A stretch of 6,006 nt of DNA from positions 1-6,006 of the forward strand of contig CALFYG010000096.1 of NCBI GenBank assembly GCA_937952095.1, given 5' to 3'. Origin of the DNA: an uncultured Micrococcales bacterium (GTDB lineage: Bacteria; Actinomycetota; Actinomycetes; S36-B12; UBA10799). Under the pieces are notes generated by a model. The model saw only the letters and a list, made by a program, of their open reading frames with translations, was not told the DNA's origin and did no database searches. A program made the position numbers and the translations under genes. Below are positions 1 to 6,006 of the stretch, piece after piece (the first letter of the stretch is position 1; each line of letters begins with the position of its first letter).

Positions 1-135
1 GCCGAGCCAGCCATCGCTCGGGCAAGCGACCGTCACTGTCCAGTCGCGCTGCGCCAGTCCCACCGCCCAGTCCAGCACGCACTGAGCGACACCCGCCACC
101 GTTGGTTGGCTCACCATCAGGACCGATCGCGACAC
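1..135 (-). CDS. GT4-type glycosyltransferase, N-terminal fragment (runs off left edge)
   Basis: Only the first 45 codons are in the window and the frame is open to base 1. The translation begins MSRSVLMVSQPTVAGVAQCV and continues to VTVACPSDGWLG. This is the usual opening of GT-B fold, family 4 glycosyltransferases: a first beta strand (SVLMVSQ), a glycine-rich turn (TVAGVA), the first helix (QCVLDWAVGLAQ) and a second strand ending in a CPxxG-like turn (VTVACPSDGWLG). The start is placed at GTG 135-133 because a near-perfect Shine-Dalgarno lies 5 nt upstream at 141-149. The alternative ATG at 117-115 would lose the first beta strand and lies 23 nt from that site. It is divergent from the hydrolase at 204-1295. 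Expected role (inference): cytoplasmic addition of a sugar to the polysaccharide repeat unit. Donor and acceptor cannot be told from this fragment. Confidence 0.8.
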   Translation of the reverse strand, partial: MSRSVLMVSQPTVAGVAQCVLDWAVGLAQRDWTVTVACPSDGWLG

Positions 136-203
136 CGGGCACCTCCTCCAGGGCTCACGGTACTGGCCGACCGCACCCAGTGTCCGCGTGCGAGGCTGGA
201 GGC
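136..203. promoter_or_regulatory. Divergent intergenic region (glycosyltransferase / hydrolase)
   Basis: These 68 bp lie between two divergent starts, so promoters for both genes should lie here or inside the flanking coding sequence. On the minus strand there is a weak sigma70-like pair: CGGACA (186-181) and TACCGT (162-157), separated by 18 nt. On the plus strand no TAnnnT hexamer occurs here, so no hydrolase promoter can be pointed out. No clear operator palindrome was seen. Seeing this region as the promoter site rests on gene layout; the hexamers are only suggestive. Confidence 0.35.
141..149 (-). promoter_or_regulatory. Shine-Dalgarno of the left-edge glycosyltransferase
   Basis: On the minus strand this reads GGAGGAGGT and sits 5 nt before the GTG at 135-133. 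It is the strongest ribosome site in the window. It decides the start of the left-edge gene in favour of GTG 135 over ATG 117. Confidence 0.75.
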
Positions 204-1295
204 ATGTGGAGGGTCCAGACGCTGCGCACGGCGGCGGTGTGGCTCCTCTTCGCCCTCGTCGCCGGTTGCGGTGCGACGGCACCCGATCCGCCACTCCACG
301 ACACGATCGCGGTGGAGAGTCCAGCGGCCATCAGAGGGCTGGCCTATCACGGGATGTGGACCTCGAGGGACGCGCAGGATCGGGCTGAGATTCTCGACGC
401 GATCGCGGCCGCGGGCATCCCGTGGGTGCGCATGGACGTGGGGTGGACGACGCTGCAGCCCGACGGACCGGCGCAGTTCGATCCAGCAGGGGTGGCACTG
501 CTTGACGAGCGGCTTCAGGAGGTGTCGCAGCGCGGTCTGCGGGCACTGGTGATGTTCTGGTGGGCACCGGAATGGTCGAGTGGGACCACCGACAAGCGCG
601 GTGTCCCCTCGAATCCGCAGGACTACGCCCGCGCGGCGGCCTGGATGGTGGCCCGGTGGCCCACTCAGATCGCGGCACTGCAGGTCTGGAACGAACCGAA
701 CCTGCCGGAGTTCTTCGCGAGCACTCGGCCAGCGGACTACGCCCCTCTTCTCACCGCGACGTACGACGCGGTGAAGGCCGTGCGTCCCGACCTCACAGTC
801 GTGACTGCGGGACCCGCACACATGGACCGCGGCTGGTATCGAGGGCTGTACGCCCAAGGAGTCGAAGAGTCATTCGACGCTCTGGGGGCTCACGCCTATC
901 CGGTGGTGGGGGATGCGCCACCCCGGGTATGCCGGGAGGACTCCTCAGGCTGTGACGTCGGTTGGCTGGCCGAGTACACCAGAACCCGCGGGGCGCCGGC
1001 CATCTGGGTGACTGAGATGGGGTGGTCCACAGCCCCGGACGATGACACCGCGCCGACCTGGCAACGCGGCGTGACCGAGGCGCAACAGGCGCGGTACACC
1101 GCTGAGATGCTCTCGTGGCTGGCCAAACTACCGCGCGTGAAGGCCGTGTTCGTCTACCGCGATCGTGACTTCGAGCCCGTCCAAGCCCACCTCGATGGCT
1201 TCGGGGTGTTGCGCGCCGACACCTCGCCCAAGCCGGTGTTCGACGTGATCACATGTCCGTCGAGAGCGGCGTGCCGCGCCGACGCCCGTCAGTGA
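204..1295 (+). CDS. Lipoprotein glycoside hydrolase, clan GH-A (PslG/GH39-like)
   Basis: A 363-residue protein. Residues 1-22 form a lipoprotein signal: short basic n-region, hydrophobic core, and lipobox V-A-G-C with Cys22 as the predicted lipid-anchor residue. A short Pro-rich linker follows, then a TIM barrel (about 45-350). Glu164 in WNEPN is the expected acid/base and Glu271 in VTEMGWST the expected nucleophile of a retaining clan GH-A enzyme. The C-terminal DGFGVLRADTSPKPVFD stretch is typical of PslG/GH39- and GH5-like proteins. PslG is an EPS hydrolase encoded within the Psl cluster, so the expected role here is trimming or releasing the polymer made by the adjacent genes, at the outer face of the membrane (inference). 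ATG 204 is chosen because it puts the signal peptide at the N-terminus and has GAGG (192-195) 8 nt upstream; a TTG at 102 would overlap the divergent gene. Two close Cys pairs (243/250 and 351/357) may form disulfides. Exact GH family and substrate are uncertain. Confidence 0.87.
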   Translation: MWRVQTLRTAAVWLLFALVAGCGATAPDPPLHDTIAVESPAAIRGLAYHGMWTSRDAQDRAEILDAIAAAGIPWVRMDVGWTTLQPDGPAQFDPAGVALLDERLQEVSQRGLRALVMFWWAPEWSSGTTDKRGVPSNPQDYARAAAWMVARWPTQIAALQVWNEPNLPEFFASTRPADYAPLLTATYDAVKAVRPDLTVVTAGPAHMDRGWYRGLYAQGVEESFDALGAHAYPVVGDAPPRVCREDSSGCDVGWLAEYTRTRGAPAIWVTEMGWSTAPDDDTAPTWQRGVTEAQQARYTAEMLSWLAKLPRVKAVFVYRDRDFEPVQAHLDGFGVLRADTSPKPVFDVITCPSRAACRADARQ

Positions 1296-2620
1296 ACCGG
1301 TTCTGGTATGGATCGCGCCTGCTGGTTGTCTTGCCGGTAGCGCAGGGATCGGTGACCCGCTAGGGCCAGACCGATGAACATCCATGCGGTGGTGCGGGTC
1401 AGAGCGTTGCGTAGGGGATAGTCCACGACTCCCGCTCCGACCAGGGCGACCAAGGCCGCTGCTGCGGACATCGTCACAGCCGCACCCAGCGGAACACGGT
1501 GTATATCGGCACCGTCACGACCGAGTGCGAAGCGCCGGGCGGAACTGAAGGCCACCACTACTGCGGCGACGAAGACCCCAAGGGCCACCAGCCCGACGAT
1601 GCCCTGCTCAGCGCCCACGGTGAGCACGAGGTTGTGCGCGTGTTGGCCTTCCAGCGTGCGGGTTTCCGATGCGAGGGAGCGTGATTGCACTGGGTACATG
1701 TTCGGTCCGACCCCGAACAGCAGGTTTTCCTGCCATTCCCGCAGCCCCTCAGCCATGAGGGCGGGCCTATTGTCGTAGGGGTTGGTGCCGCCGGCGAAGA
1801 CGCTCAGTACCCGATCGAGGAGCAGCCTAGGCAACTGCCAGAAGGGCACAATCACCAGGGCCGCGCTGAGCATCCCCAGGCCGATGGCGAGCCCGATGGT
1901 CTGCGGGCGGCGGGTCTGTGGCACGAGGATCGCCATGACCACGGCAGCCAGTGCCGCACCCATCCAGGCGCCCCGTGAGAACGACGCGGCCAAACCCGCC
2001 AGGCTCAGCACCGAGCACAGCGCGGCCAACCACTTCAACCAGCTATGGACCAGGCATGCCAGAACCAGGGAGAACGCCCAGAGCATCGCCGTGTAGAGGC
2101 CGTACTCGTTGGGTTGCGAGAACACGCCGATCGCGCGTCCCTCAACGACGGACCCGTTGAAGGCGCCACGAGAGCTCACTCCGTCGATCACCCCCGAGCC
2201 TGCCACGATCGATGCGCCGAGCAGTACTGCCGCAACACTGACCTGCATGCGCTGTTCGGTGCGCGCAAGCACACTGATGCCGATTGCCGTCCACGCGGCC
2301 AGGATCTGCCAGGTTCCCAGCACGGCGGCCCTTGCGAGGTCATCGCTGAACGCCACTGATCCGAGTACTCCCAGCGTCCAGATGCTGGCCGCGAGCGCCG
2401 CCGCCGAAGTGGGGAGCAGGCTCGCGCGACCGATGAGCGCCTCCCATGCGGCCGCGACGACCACAAGCCCGGACAACACGGTCACGACATCGAGAGAGGC
2501 GGGCAGTTGTGTCATGCCGATCGGTGCCAGCAGGCCCAGCAGCACCAGAGGGGTGACGGGCCGCCACAGAACAAGCGCGGCCATCAGTAGCGCCGCGAGG
2601 GCGATCATGGGAAGCGGCAT
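1289..2620 (-). CDS. O-antigen ligase/polymerase-family membrane protein (Wzy/WaaL-like)
   Basis: A 443-residue polytopic membrane protein with roughly 11-12 hydrophobic segments. It has the layout of the Wzy_C/O-antigen ligase superfamily: N-terminal helices to about residue 140, then GVFSQPNEYG (165-174), the SFSRGAWMG motif (213-221, Arg216) at the start of a helix, and a large extracytoplasmic loop at about 263-330. The loop carries Arg285, FGVGPNMYP (302-310) and the HAHN motif (327-330), followed by GAEQGIVG. In this superfamily conserved Arg and His residues in the outer loops are needed for transfer of undecaprenyl-linked glycans. Its likely role is polymerising repeat units or ligating glycan to an acceptor outside the membrane; sequence alone does not separate the two. 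It is the last gene of the operon. Its start shares one base with the preceding stop (TGATG) and has GGAGG 5 nt upstream. Its 3' end overlaps the convergent hydrolase by 7 bp. Confidence 0.88.
   Translation of the reverse strand: MPLPMIALAALLMAALVLWRPVTPLVLLGLLAPIGMTQLPASLDVVTVLSGLVVVAAAWEALIGRASLLPTSAAALAASIWTLGVLGSVAFSDDLARAAVLGTWQILAAWTAIGISVLARTEQRMQVSVAAVLLGASIVAGSGVIDGVSSRGAFNGSVVEGRAIGVFSQPNEYGLYTAMLWAFSLVLACLVHSWLKWLAALCSVLSLAGLAASFSRGAWMGAALAAVVMAILVPQTRRPQTIGLAIGLGMLSAALVIVPFWQLPRLLLDRVLSVFAGGTNPYDNRPALMAEGLREWQENLLFGVGPNMYPVQSRSLASETRTLEGQHAHNLVLTVGAEQGIVGLVALGVFVAAVVVAFSSARRFALGRDGADIHRVPLGAAVTMSAAAALVALVGAGVVDYPLRNALTRTTAWMFIGLALAGHRSLRYRQDNQQARSIPEPVH
1294..1303. repeat. 10-bp perfect palindrome at the convergent gene ends
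   Basis: GAACCGGTTC is self-complementary and sits on the stop codons of the two convergent genes. It has no loop and no T-tract, so it is not a convincing terminator. It may be chance in coding DNA. Confidence 0.3.
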
Positions 2621-3738
2621 CAGGGCCTCCGATAGGGCGCCAGCACCTCGGCGAACGCCTGCGCAACATCGTCCTCGTCGGGCAGGGTGTGCGCGACTCG
2701 GGAACCGCAGCGACCCATCTGTTGGCGGGTGGTCGCATCGGACAGCAGCGCCAGTGCACCGGCGAGGGCCTGGGCGCTCGGTGCCGCCAAAGTGATCCCC
2801 GCCGGTCCCTCGGCGGTGATGAGTCGTCGAGAGATGGGGCCCGCCTGGGCCACGATGACCGGAACCCCGGCGAGCATGGCCTCAGTGGCCACGATGCCGT
2901 ATCCCTCCTTGGTGGGGGCTCCCGCCTGTCCGGGACGTGTGAGCACGCCGACGGCGTCCACCGCTCCCAGCAGCTGGCCCGCATGTCTGATTCCCCCGGG
3001 CACGCACACGCGCTGCGACACGCCGAGTTCGGCCGCGAGGTCGAGCAGCCGCCGGCGTTCGCCCGGGGTCGCAGGGTCGTCGTCACCGATTGCCAGCAGC
3101 GACCAGTCGGCGCACCGTGGATCGGCCAGTGCGCGGATCGCCAGATCCACCCCCTTGTAAGGCACCAGGCGCGTGGCCATCCCGAGCGTCAATGGTGTGG
3201 GAGCCGTCCAGCCAGCCTCGTGAAGGATGTCGCGGGCCTGTGCGCGCGGTAGGGGGTCGGCCGGGCGGGGCGGCTCGATGATGATCAGATCCTGGCGTCC
3301 GGTCGGCTCTCCGACCTCGGCGGCGGTGGCGATGACCGTGGCCGCGTGGTGCCCCAGCAGGCGGGCGAGGGCGCGGTCGTAGCTGTGATCGTGCTTGACC
3401 CAGATCGCCGGGGGGCGTCGCTCGGGTAGAGCCATGCTCACTGCGAGTTGCGCCTTCACCCCGTTGCAGATCACTATGTCGGGCCCGCGTGCGAGGATCG
3501 CCCGCCGCAAGCCCGGGGCGCGTGCTGCGATGCCGATCGGCGACGCCGGTACCGGGTAGGTGATCGCCGCGATCCCCCGCGTTCGGAATGCCTCGCGCAA
3601 AGGCCCGTCCTGAAGCACGATTGCGTCGATCTCCCAAGGCGCCTGCTGCAGCGTTCCCGCGTCGAGGATCCCCAGCAGCCACATCTCGGAGCCTCCGGCA
3701 TCTGTGCCGTAGGCAGAAACGACCAGGGCGCGACTCAT
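2620..3738 (-). CDS. Glycosyltransferase family 4 (GT-B fold)
   Basis: A 372-residue, soluble-looking protein of usual GT4 length. The N-terminal domain starts with strand ALVVSAYG and the GGSE loop (15-18) common in GT4 enzymes. A mid-protein HDHSYDR stretch (116-122) lies in the acceptor-side domain. The C-terminal donor domain begins near 180 with LTLGMATRLVPYKGVD (Arg190 and Lys195, expected to contact the donor phosphates) and has the E-x7-E motif in KEGYGIVATE (Glu278 and Glu286), followed by AMLAGVPVIV. It probably transfers a nucleotide-activated sugar, with retention, onto the lipid-linked repeat unit at the inner membrane face (inference from family and operon). The sugar is unknown. 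Its ATG overlaps the upstream stop by 4 nt (ATGA). The nearest purine-rich site (GAAGG, 3756-3752) is 13 nt away, so translation probably depends on coupling to the ATP-grasp gene. Confidence 0.9.
   Translation of the reverse strand: MSRALVVSAYGTDAGGSEMWLLGILDAGTLQQAPWEIDAIVLQDGPLREAFRTRGIAAITYPVPASPIGIAARAPGLRRAILARGPDIVICNGVKAQLAVSMALPERRPPAIWVKHDHSYDRALARLLGHHAATVIATAAEVGEPTGRQDLIIIEPPRPADPLPRAQARDILHEAGWTAPTPLTLGMATRLVPYKGVDLAIRALADPRCADWSLLAIGDDDPATPGERRRLLDLAAELGVSQRVCVPGGIRHAGQLLGAVDAVGVLTRPGQAGAPTKEGYGIVATEAMLAGVPVIVAQAGPISRRLITAEGPAGITLAAPSAQALAGALALLSDATTRQQMGRCGSRVAHTLPDEDDVAQAFAEVLAPYRRP
2626..2630 (-). promoter_or_regulatory. Shine-Dalgarno of the polymerase gene, inside the upstream gene
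   Basis: GGAGG on the minus strand, 5 nt before the ATG at 2620-2618. It lies within the last codons of the glycosyltransferase gene, so ribosomes ending there can restart directly. It confirms the polymerase start. Confidence 0.65.
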
Positions 3739-5108
3739 CGGGTCATCAGTGCCTTCGCTTGGTACAACCTCGGTCGGGAGGACCAGGCCTTCCCCGCCAG
3801 ACCCCGGTACAGGGGCACTCGCTGCCCCAGGGTCCAGCCGGATTCGGCCGTGCCTCGCAAGGCGAGCGTTTCACGGCTCCAGTAGATCGCATCGTCCAGA
3901 GCCGCTGGCGAAGGTGCCCATAGCGCCATTGACCACGCCCTGCCGGTGAGGCTGAGGGTCCGCTCCACGTGGTCGCCGGGCGCGGGCTTCTTGATCCACC
4001 ACAGGAAGTGCGGGCTGTCGTTGATGGCGTCGATGCCCTCAACCTCGATGAGCCGCTGGTCGACGGGGCTGGTTCCCGTTGCCGTACCTGCCAGGTGCTG
4101 GTCGTAGCGTGCCCAGTTCAGAGTCGGGATGGGGTAGGGAACCGCGCTGACGTAGTAGTGGCAGGCCATGTCGACGAAATCCATCGCCAGGCCGTGCTGC
4201 CACTGATCAAGCAGGACAACCAGATCACCGCAGAAGCGCGCGCCGACCTCCACAAGGCACGGGCCCCGGGCATCGATGATCGCCTCGAGATGGAACGGAG
4301 AGCGACGAAGGCCCGTGGCGCGCATGACATTACGCGCGTACTCGGCCAGGACTGGGAAGTTCGGATCGCTCGTGGGGACCGCTGTGCTGCCGATCTCGAG
4401 GTTGCGTACGCCGTTCTCGTGGATGCGTATGTAGGTGCCCACTCCCTGCACCAGTGGTTCGCCATCAGAATCCATCTGGCCGTTCACCCAATACTCCGGA
4501 CCCTCGATGAACTGCTCCATGAGCACCGGGCCAGTAGATCGCCGGAGGTGCTCAGTCACAGCCACAAGGTCGACTGGGGTGTCGAAGAACGCCACATCCG
4601 TGTTACCGCTGCCGTCGTTCGGCTTGAGCACGAACCGACGCATACTGTGCGTGCGGGCGAAGTCGACGACATCCTCGGTGGTGGACACATTCGTGAACGC
4701 ATTCATCCGGATCGACGGGTCGTTCCTGACGACCAGGGCCTTCAACGCTTGCTTGTCACGGAAGGCGGGCAGCACATCGGGCTGCGCCCACGACAGCCCT
4801 AACAGGCCCGCGAGCTCCGCCAATGGTCTGACCATGCCCTCCTCGTAGGGAAGCACTCCGACGATGTTGTGGCGCGCCCGCAGGATCTGGGCCACGCGAT
4901 CCCATCCGAGGTCGCCCACCATGTAGTGGGCACTGACTGCGGATGATCGCAACTGTCTGTGACGACCCTCGAGCAGCAGTCGTGTCCGCCAGTCCTGATG
5001 CAGGCACACCGTTCTGATGCCGAATTGGTGGTATAGGCGCTCGATCATCAGCAACGCATAGGGCCGGTAGGGATCGAGAATGACGGCCTCCACCCGTCGC
5101 TCAGTCAT
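3735..5108 (-). CDS. ATP-grasp domain carboxylate-amine ligase
   Basis: A 457-residue protein with ATP-grasp architecture. It has a Rossmann-like preATP domain (about 1-110), then RDKQALK (117-123, Lys119), FVLKPNDGSGNTDV (159-172, nucleotide-binding Lys162 and Gly-rich loop), and LMEQFIEGPEY (196-206, Glu198 in the adenine-side linker). The Mg-binding end is HLEAII (Glu275) and LVEVGARFCGD (Glu287, Arg291). About 125 further residues (330-457) lie beyond the core. Such enzymes join a carboxylate to an amine through an acyl-phosphate at the cost of ATP. In this operon a plausible job is adding an amino acid or amine to a uronic acid, or building a decorating group for the polymer; this is inference and the substrates are unknown. 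The position often filled by Asn after the second metal Glu is Gly289. ATG 5108 is supported by GGTGAGG 4 nt upstream; the gene starts 6 nt after the flippase stop and overlaps the next gene by ATGA. Confidence 0.87.
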   Translation of the reverse strand: MTERRVEAVILDPYRPYALLMIERLYHQFGIRTVCLHQDWRTRLLLEGRHRQLRSSAVSAHYMVGDLGWDRVAQILRARHNIVGVLPYEEGMVRPLAELAGLLGLSWAQPDVLPAFRDKQALKALVVRNDPSIRMNAFTNVSTTEDVVDFARTHSMRRFVLKPNDGSGNTDVAFFDTPVDLVAVTEHLRRSTGPVLMEQFIEGPEYWVNGQMDSDGEPLVQGVGTYIRIHENGVRNLEIGSTAVPTSDPNFPVLAEYARNVMRATGLRRSPFHLEAIIDARGPCLVEVGARFCGDLVVLLDQWQHGLAMDFVDMACHYYVSAVPYPIPTLNWARYDQHLAGTATGTSPVDQRLIEVEGIDAINDSPHFLWWIKKPAPGDHVERTLSLTGRAWSMALWAPSPAALDDAIYWSRETLALRGTAESGWTLGQRVPLYRGLAGKAWSSRPRLYQAKALMTR

Positions 5109-5112
5109 GGGC

Positions 5113-5119
5113 CCTCACC
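5113..5119 (-). promoter_or_regulatory. Shine-Dalgarno of the ATP-grasp gene
   Basis: GGTGAGG on the minus strand, 4 nt before the ATG at 5108-5106. It overlaps the TGA stop (5117-5115) of the flippase gene, which again suggests translational coupling. Confidence 0.5.
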
Positions 5120-6006
5120 TTCCGATCACGGCTCGTACCCGGGCGATCGACTCCGGGTCGGCCCACCGCGCCACCACCCACCAGGTGGCAAGAAAGGCGA
5201 TGCCGCCGGCAATCAACGCGGGGATCAGCGCGATGTCGAGCAGCAGGACGCCTGCCATGACCGCTGAGGCCACGGCTGCGGGGATCAGCGACGTACCCAT
5301 CTTCACGGGACCGGCGTGGTGGTGAAGCCGCCACAGCAGCAGGCAGGCTTGCGCGGTGAACGCCACTGCCACGGCGATGCCGGCCCCGAGGGCGCCGTAA
5401 CGATCGACGAGTGGCCATACGATTGCGAACTTCACCAGCATGGTGACGCCGGCCACAGCGGCGACGTCTGCGCTGTGATTGCTCACCAACAGGGCTGTGG
5501 TCAGCGCACTCAAAGTGACCAGCGCGAGCAGTGCCCATGACAGCGCAATCATGGTCGTCCGTCCTCCTGCGGCGTACTCCTGGCCGAAGAGCAGTCCGAG
5601 CAGTTCGCCTCCGCGGATCGCCATGGCGACTGCTAGCGGGAAGTAGAACACCGCCGCTGTTGAGTACAAAGCGCGCAGAATGCGTCCGAGGTCGGCTGGC
5701 TGCTTCGCGTACAGCATGGCTGGCATCGCGGCCTTGATCAGCGCGCTGGAGAAGAACAGGCTCGTCTCCATCAACTTGTAGGCAGCAGAGAAGTAGCCGA
5801 CCTCCACGTAGTTGCCGCCCCGCGCAAGAGCGATGACATCGATGCGAGTGGTCTGCATGTTCATGGTGTTGGCGGCCCCCGGAAGGATGGACTTGACGAA
5901 TAGAGCCCTGGTCTCCGCCCAGTGCAGGTTGCGCAGGTGCGGGGTCGCGCCGATGATGTGGGCCAAGATCAGCATGGCCACGGTTCCGATCACCGTCCCC
6001 GTGAGG
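5115..6006 (-). CDS. Polysaccharide flippase (Wzx/PST type), C-terminal part; start lies outside the window
   Basis: The frame stays open to the right edge, past an internal GTG at 5993, so this is the C-terminal 296 residues of a longer protein; PST/Wzx flippases usually have 400-500. Counting from the first visible residue, the diagnostic stretch is at about 54-80: TRIDVIALARGGNYVEVGYF followed by SAAYKLME. This matches the family pattern of a charged helix with Arg/Asp, then VGxYsaAyklxE. Further on are LLFGQEYAAGG (138-148) and YGALGAGIAVA (203-213), also typical. About 8 hydrophobic segments are visible (for example 5-20, 82-99, 112-130, 152-174, 181-200, 204-225, and two in 236-276). 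Its expected role is moving undecaprenyl-linked repeat units across the membrane. It is the first visible gene of the operon; the operon promoter must lie to the right of the window. Confidence 0.86.
   Translation of the reverse strand, partial: LTGTVIGTVAMLILAHIIGATPHLRNLHWAETRALFVKSILPGAANTMNMQTTRIDVIALARGGNYVEVGYFSAAYKLMETSLFFSSALIKAAMPAMLYAKQPADLGRILRALYSTAAVFYFPLAVAMAIRGGELLGLLFGQEYAAGGRTTMIALSWALLALVTLSALTTALLVSNHSADVAAVAGVTMLVKFAIVWPLVDRYGALGAGIAVAVAFTAQACLLLWRLHHHAGPVKMGTSLIPAAVASAVMAGVLLLDIALIPALIAGGIAFLATWWVVARWADPESIARVRAVIGR

Noticed and set aside
102..203. Upstream TTG start for the hydrolase (34 extra residues)
   Set aside because: It would bury the lipoprotein signal behind a Pro/Gly/Ser-rich leader and overlap the divergent glycosyltransferase. 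ATG 204 gives a normal signal peptide.
117..857. Long minus-strand open frame opposite the hydrolase
   Set aside because: Arg/His/Pro-rich translation with no domain. It is antisense to a gene with clear catalytic motifs and overlaps the upstream region of the left-edge glycosyltransferase. Such frames are expected in high-GC DNA.
2109..2795. Plus-strand open frame of 228 codons opposite the polymerase gene
   Set aside because: Low-complexity Ala/Ser/Arg/Pro translation, no motif, and it spans the junction of two well-supported minus-strand genes.
3969..4802. Plus-strand open frame of 277 codons opposite the ATP-grasp gene
   Set aside because: The opposite strand carries an intact ATP-grasp core. 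The plus-strand translation is rich in His/Arg/Val and Asp without a recognisable fold, so it is a shadow of the codon bias.
5218..5290. 13-bp direct repeat (GCGGGGATCAGCG at 5218-5230 and 5278-5290)
   Set aside because: It lies inside the flippase coding sequence, exactly 20 codons apart, and encodes similar L-I-P-A segments in adjacent membrane helices. Codon bias and helix composition explain it.
5115..5993. GTG at 5993 as the true start of the flippase
   Set aside because: The frame is open beyond it to the window edge, and the protein would lack the N-terminal helices of the family, so the gene is simply cut by the window.

Overview
The window is GC-rich DNA, dense with genes and strongly biased to G/C at third codon positions. 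It has strong GGAGG-type ribosome sites, GTG/ATG starts and overlapping stop/start junctions, which fits a high-GC actinobacterium. This is an inference from composition and protein style; no taxonomic marker gene is present. The content is part of a surface or exopolysaccharide (EPS) biosynthesis locus of the Wzx/Wzy type.

Layout: the left edge (1-135, minus strand) holds the first 45 codons of a GT4-type glycosyltransferase that runs out of the window. A 68-bp divergent intergenic region (136-203) separates it from a plus-strand lipoprotein glycoside hydrolase (204-1295). This clan GH-A TIM-barrel enzyme has the acid/base WNEPN and nucleophile VTEMGW motifs and resembles PslG/GH39-type EPS hydrolases. 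It converges, with a 7-bp stop-to-stop overlap, on a four-gene minus-strand operon. Read in transcription order (right to left), the operon is: polysaccharide flippase of the Wzx/PST type (5115 to the right edge, start outside), ATP-grasp ligase (3735-5108), GT4 glycosyltransferase (2620-3738) and O-antigen ligase/polymerase-family membrane protein (1289-2620). Junctions are a 6-nt gap, a 4-nt ATGA overlap and a 1-nt TGATG overlap, so the four genes are almost certainly cotranscribed and translationally coupled.

Together the genes suggest this pathway. Glycosyltransferases (at least two) build a lipid-linked repeat unit in the cytoplasm. The ATP-grasp enzyme may decorate a sugar or make a decorating group through an amide bond. 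The flippase exports the unit, the polymerase/ligase joins units outside the membrane, and the lipid-anchored hydrolase trims or releases the polymer. The priming phosphoglycosyltransferase, nucleotide-sugar enzymes and any chain-length regulator are not in the window. No RNA genes, mobile elements, CRISPR arrays or gene-free stretches over 300 bases were seen. The genes least expected in a plain capsule operon are the ATP-grasp ligase and the divergent lipoprotein hydrolase.
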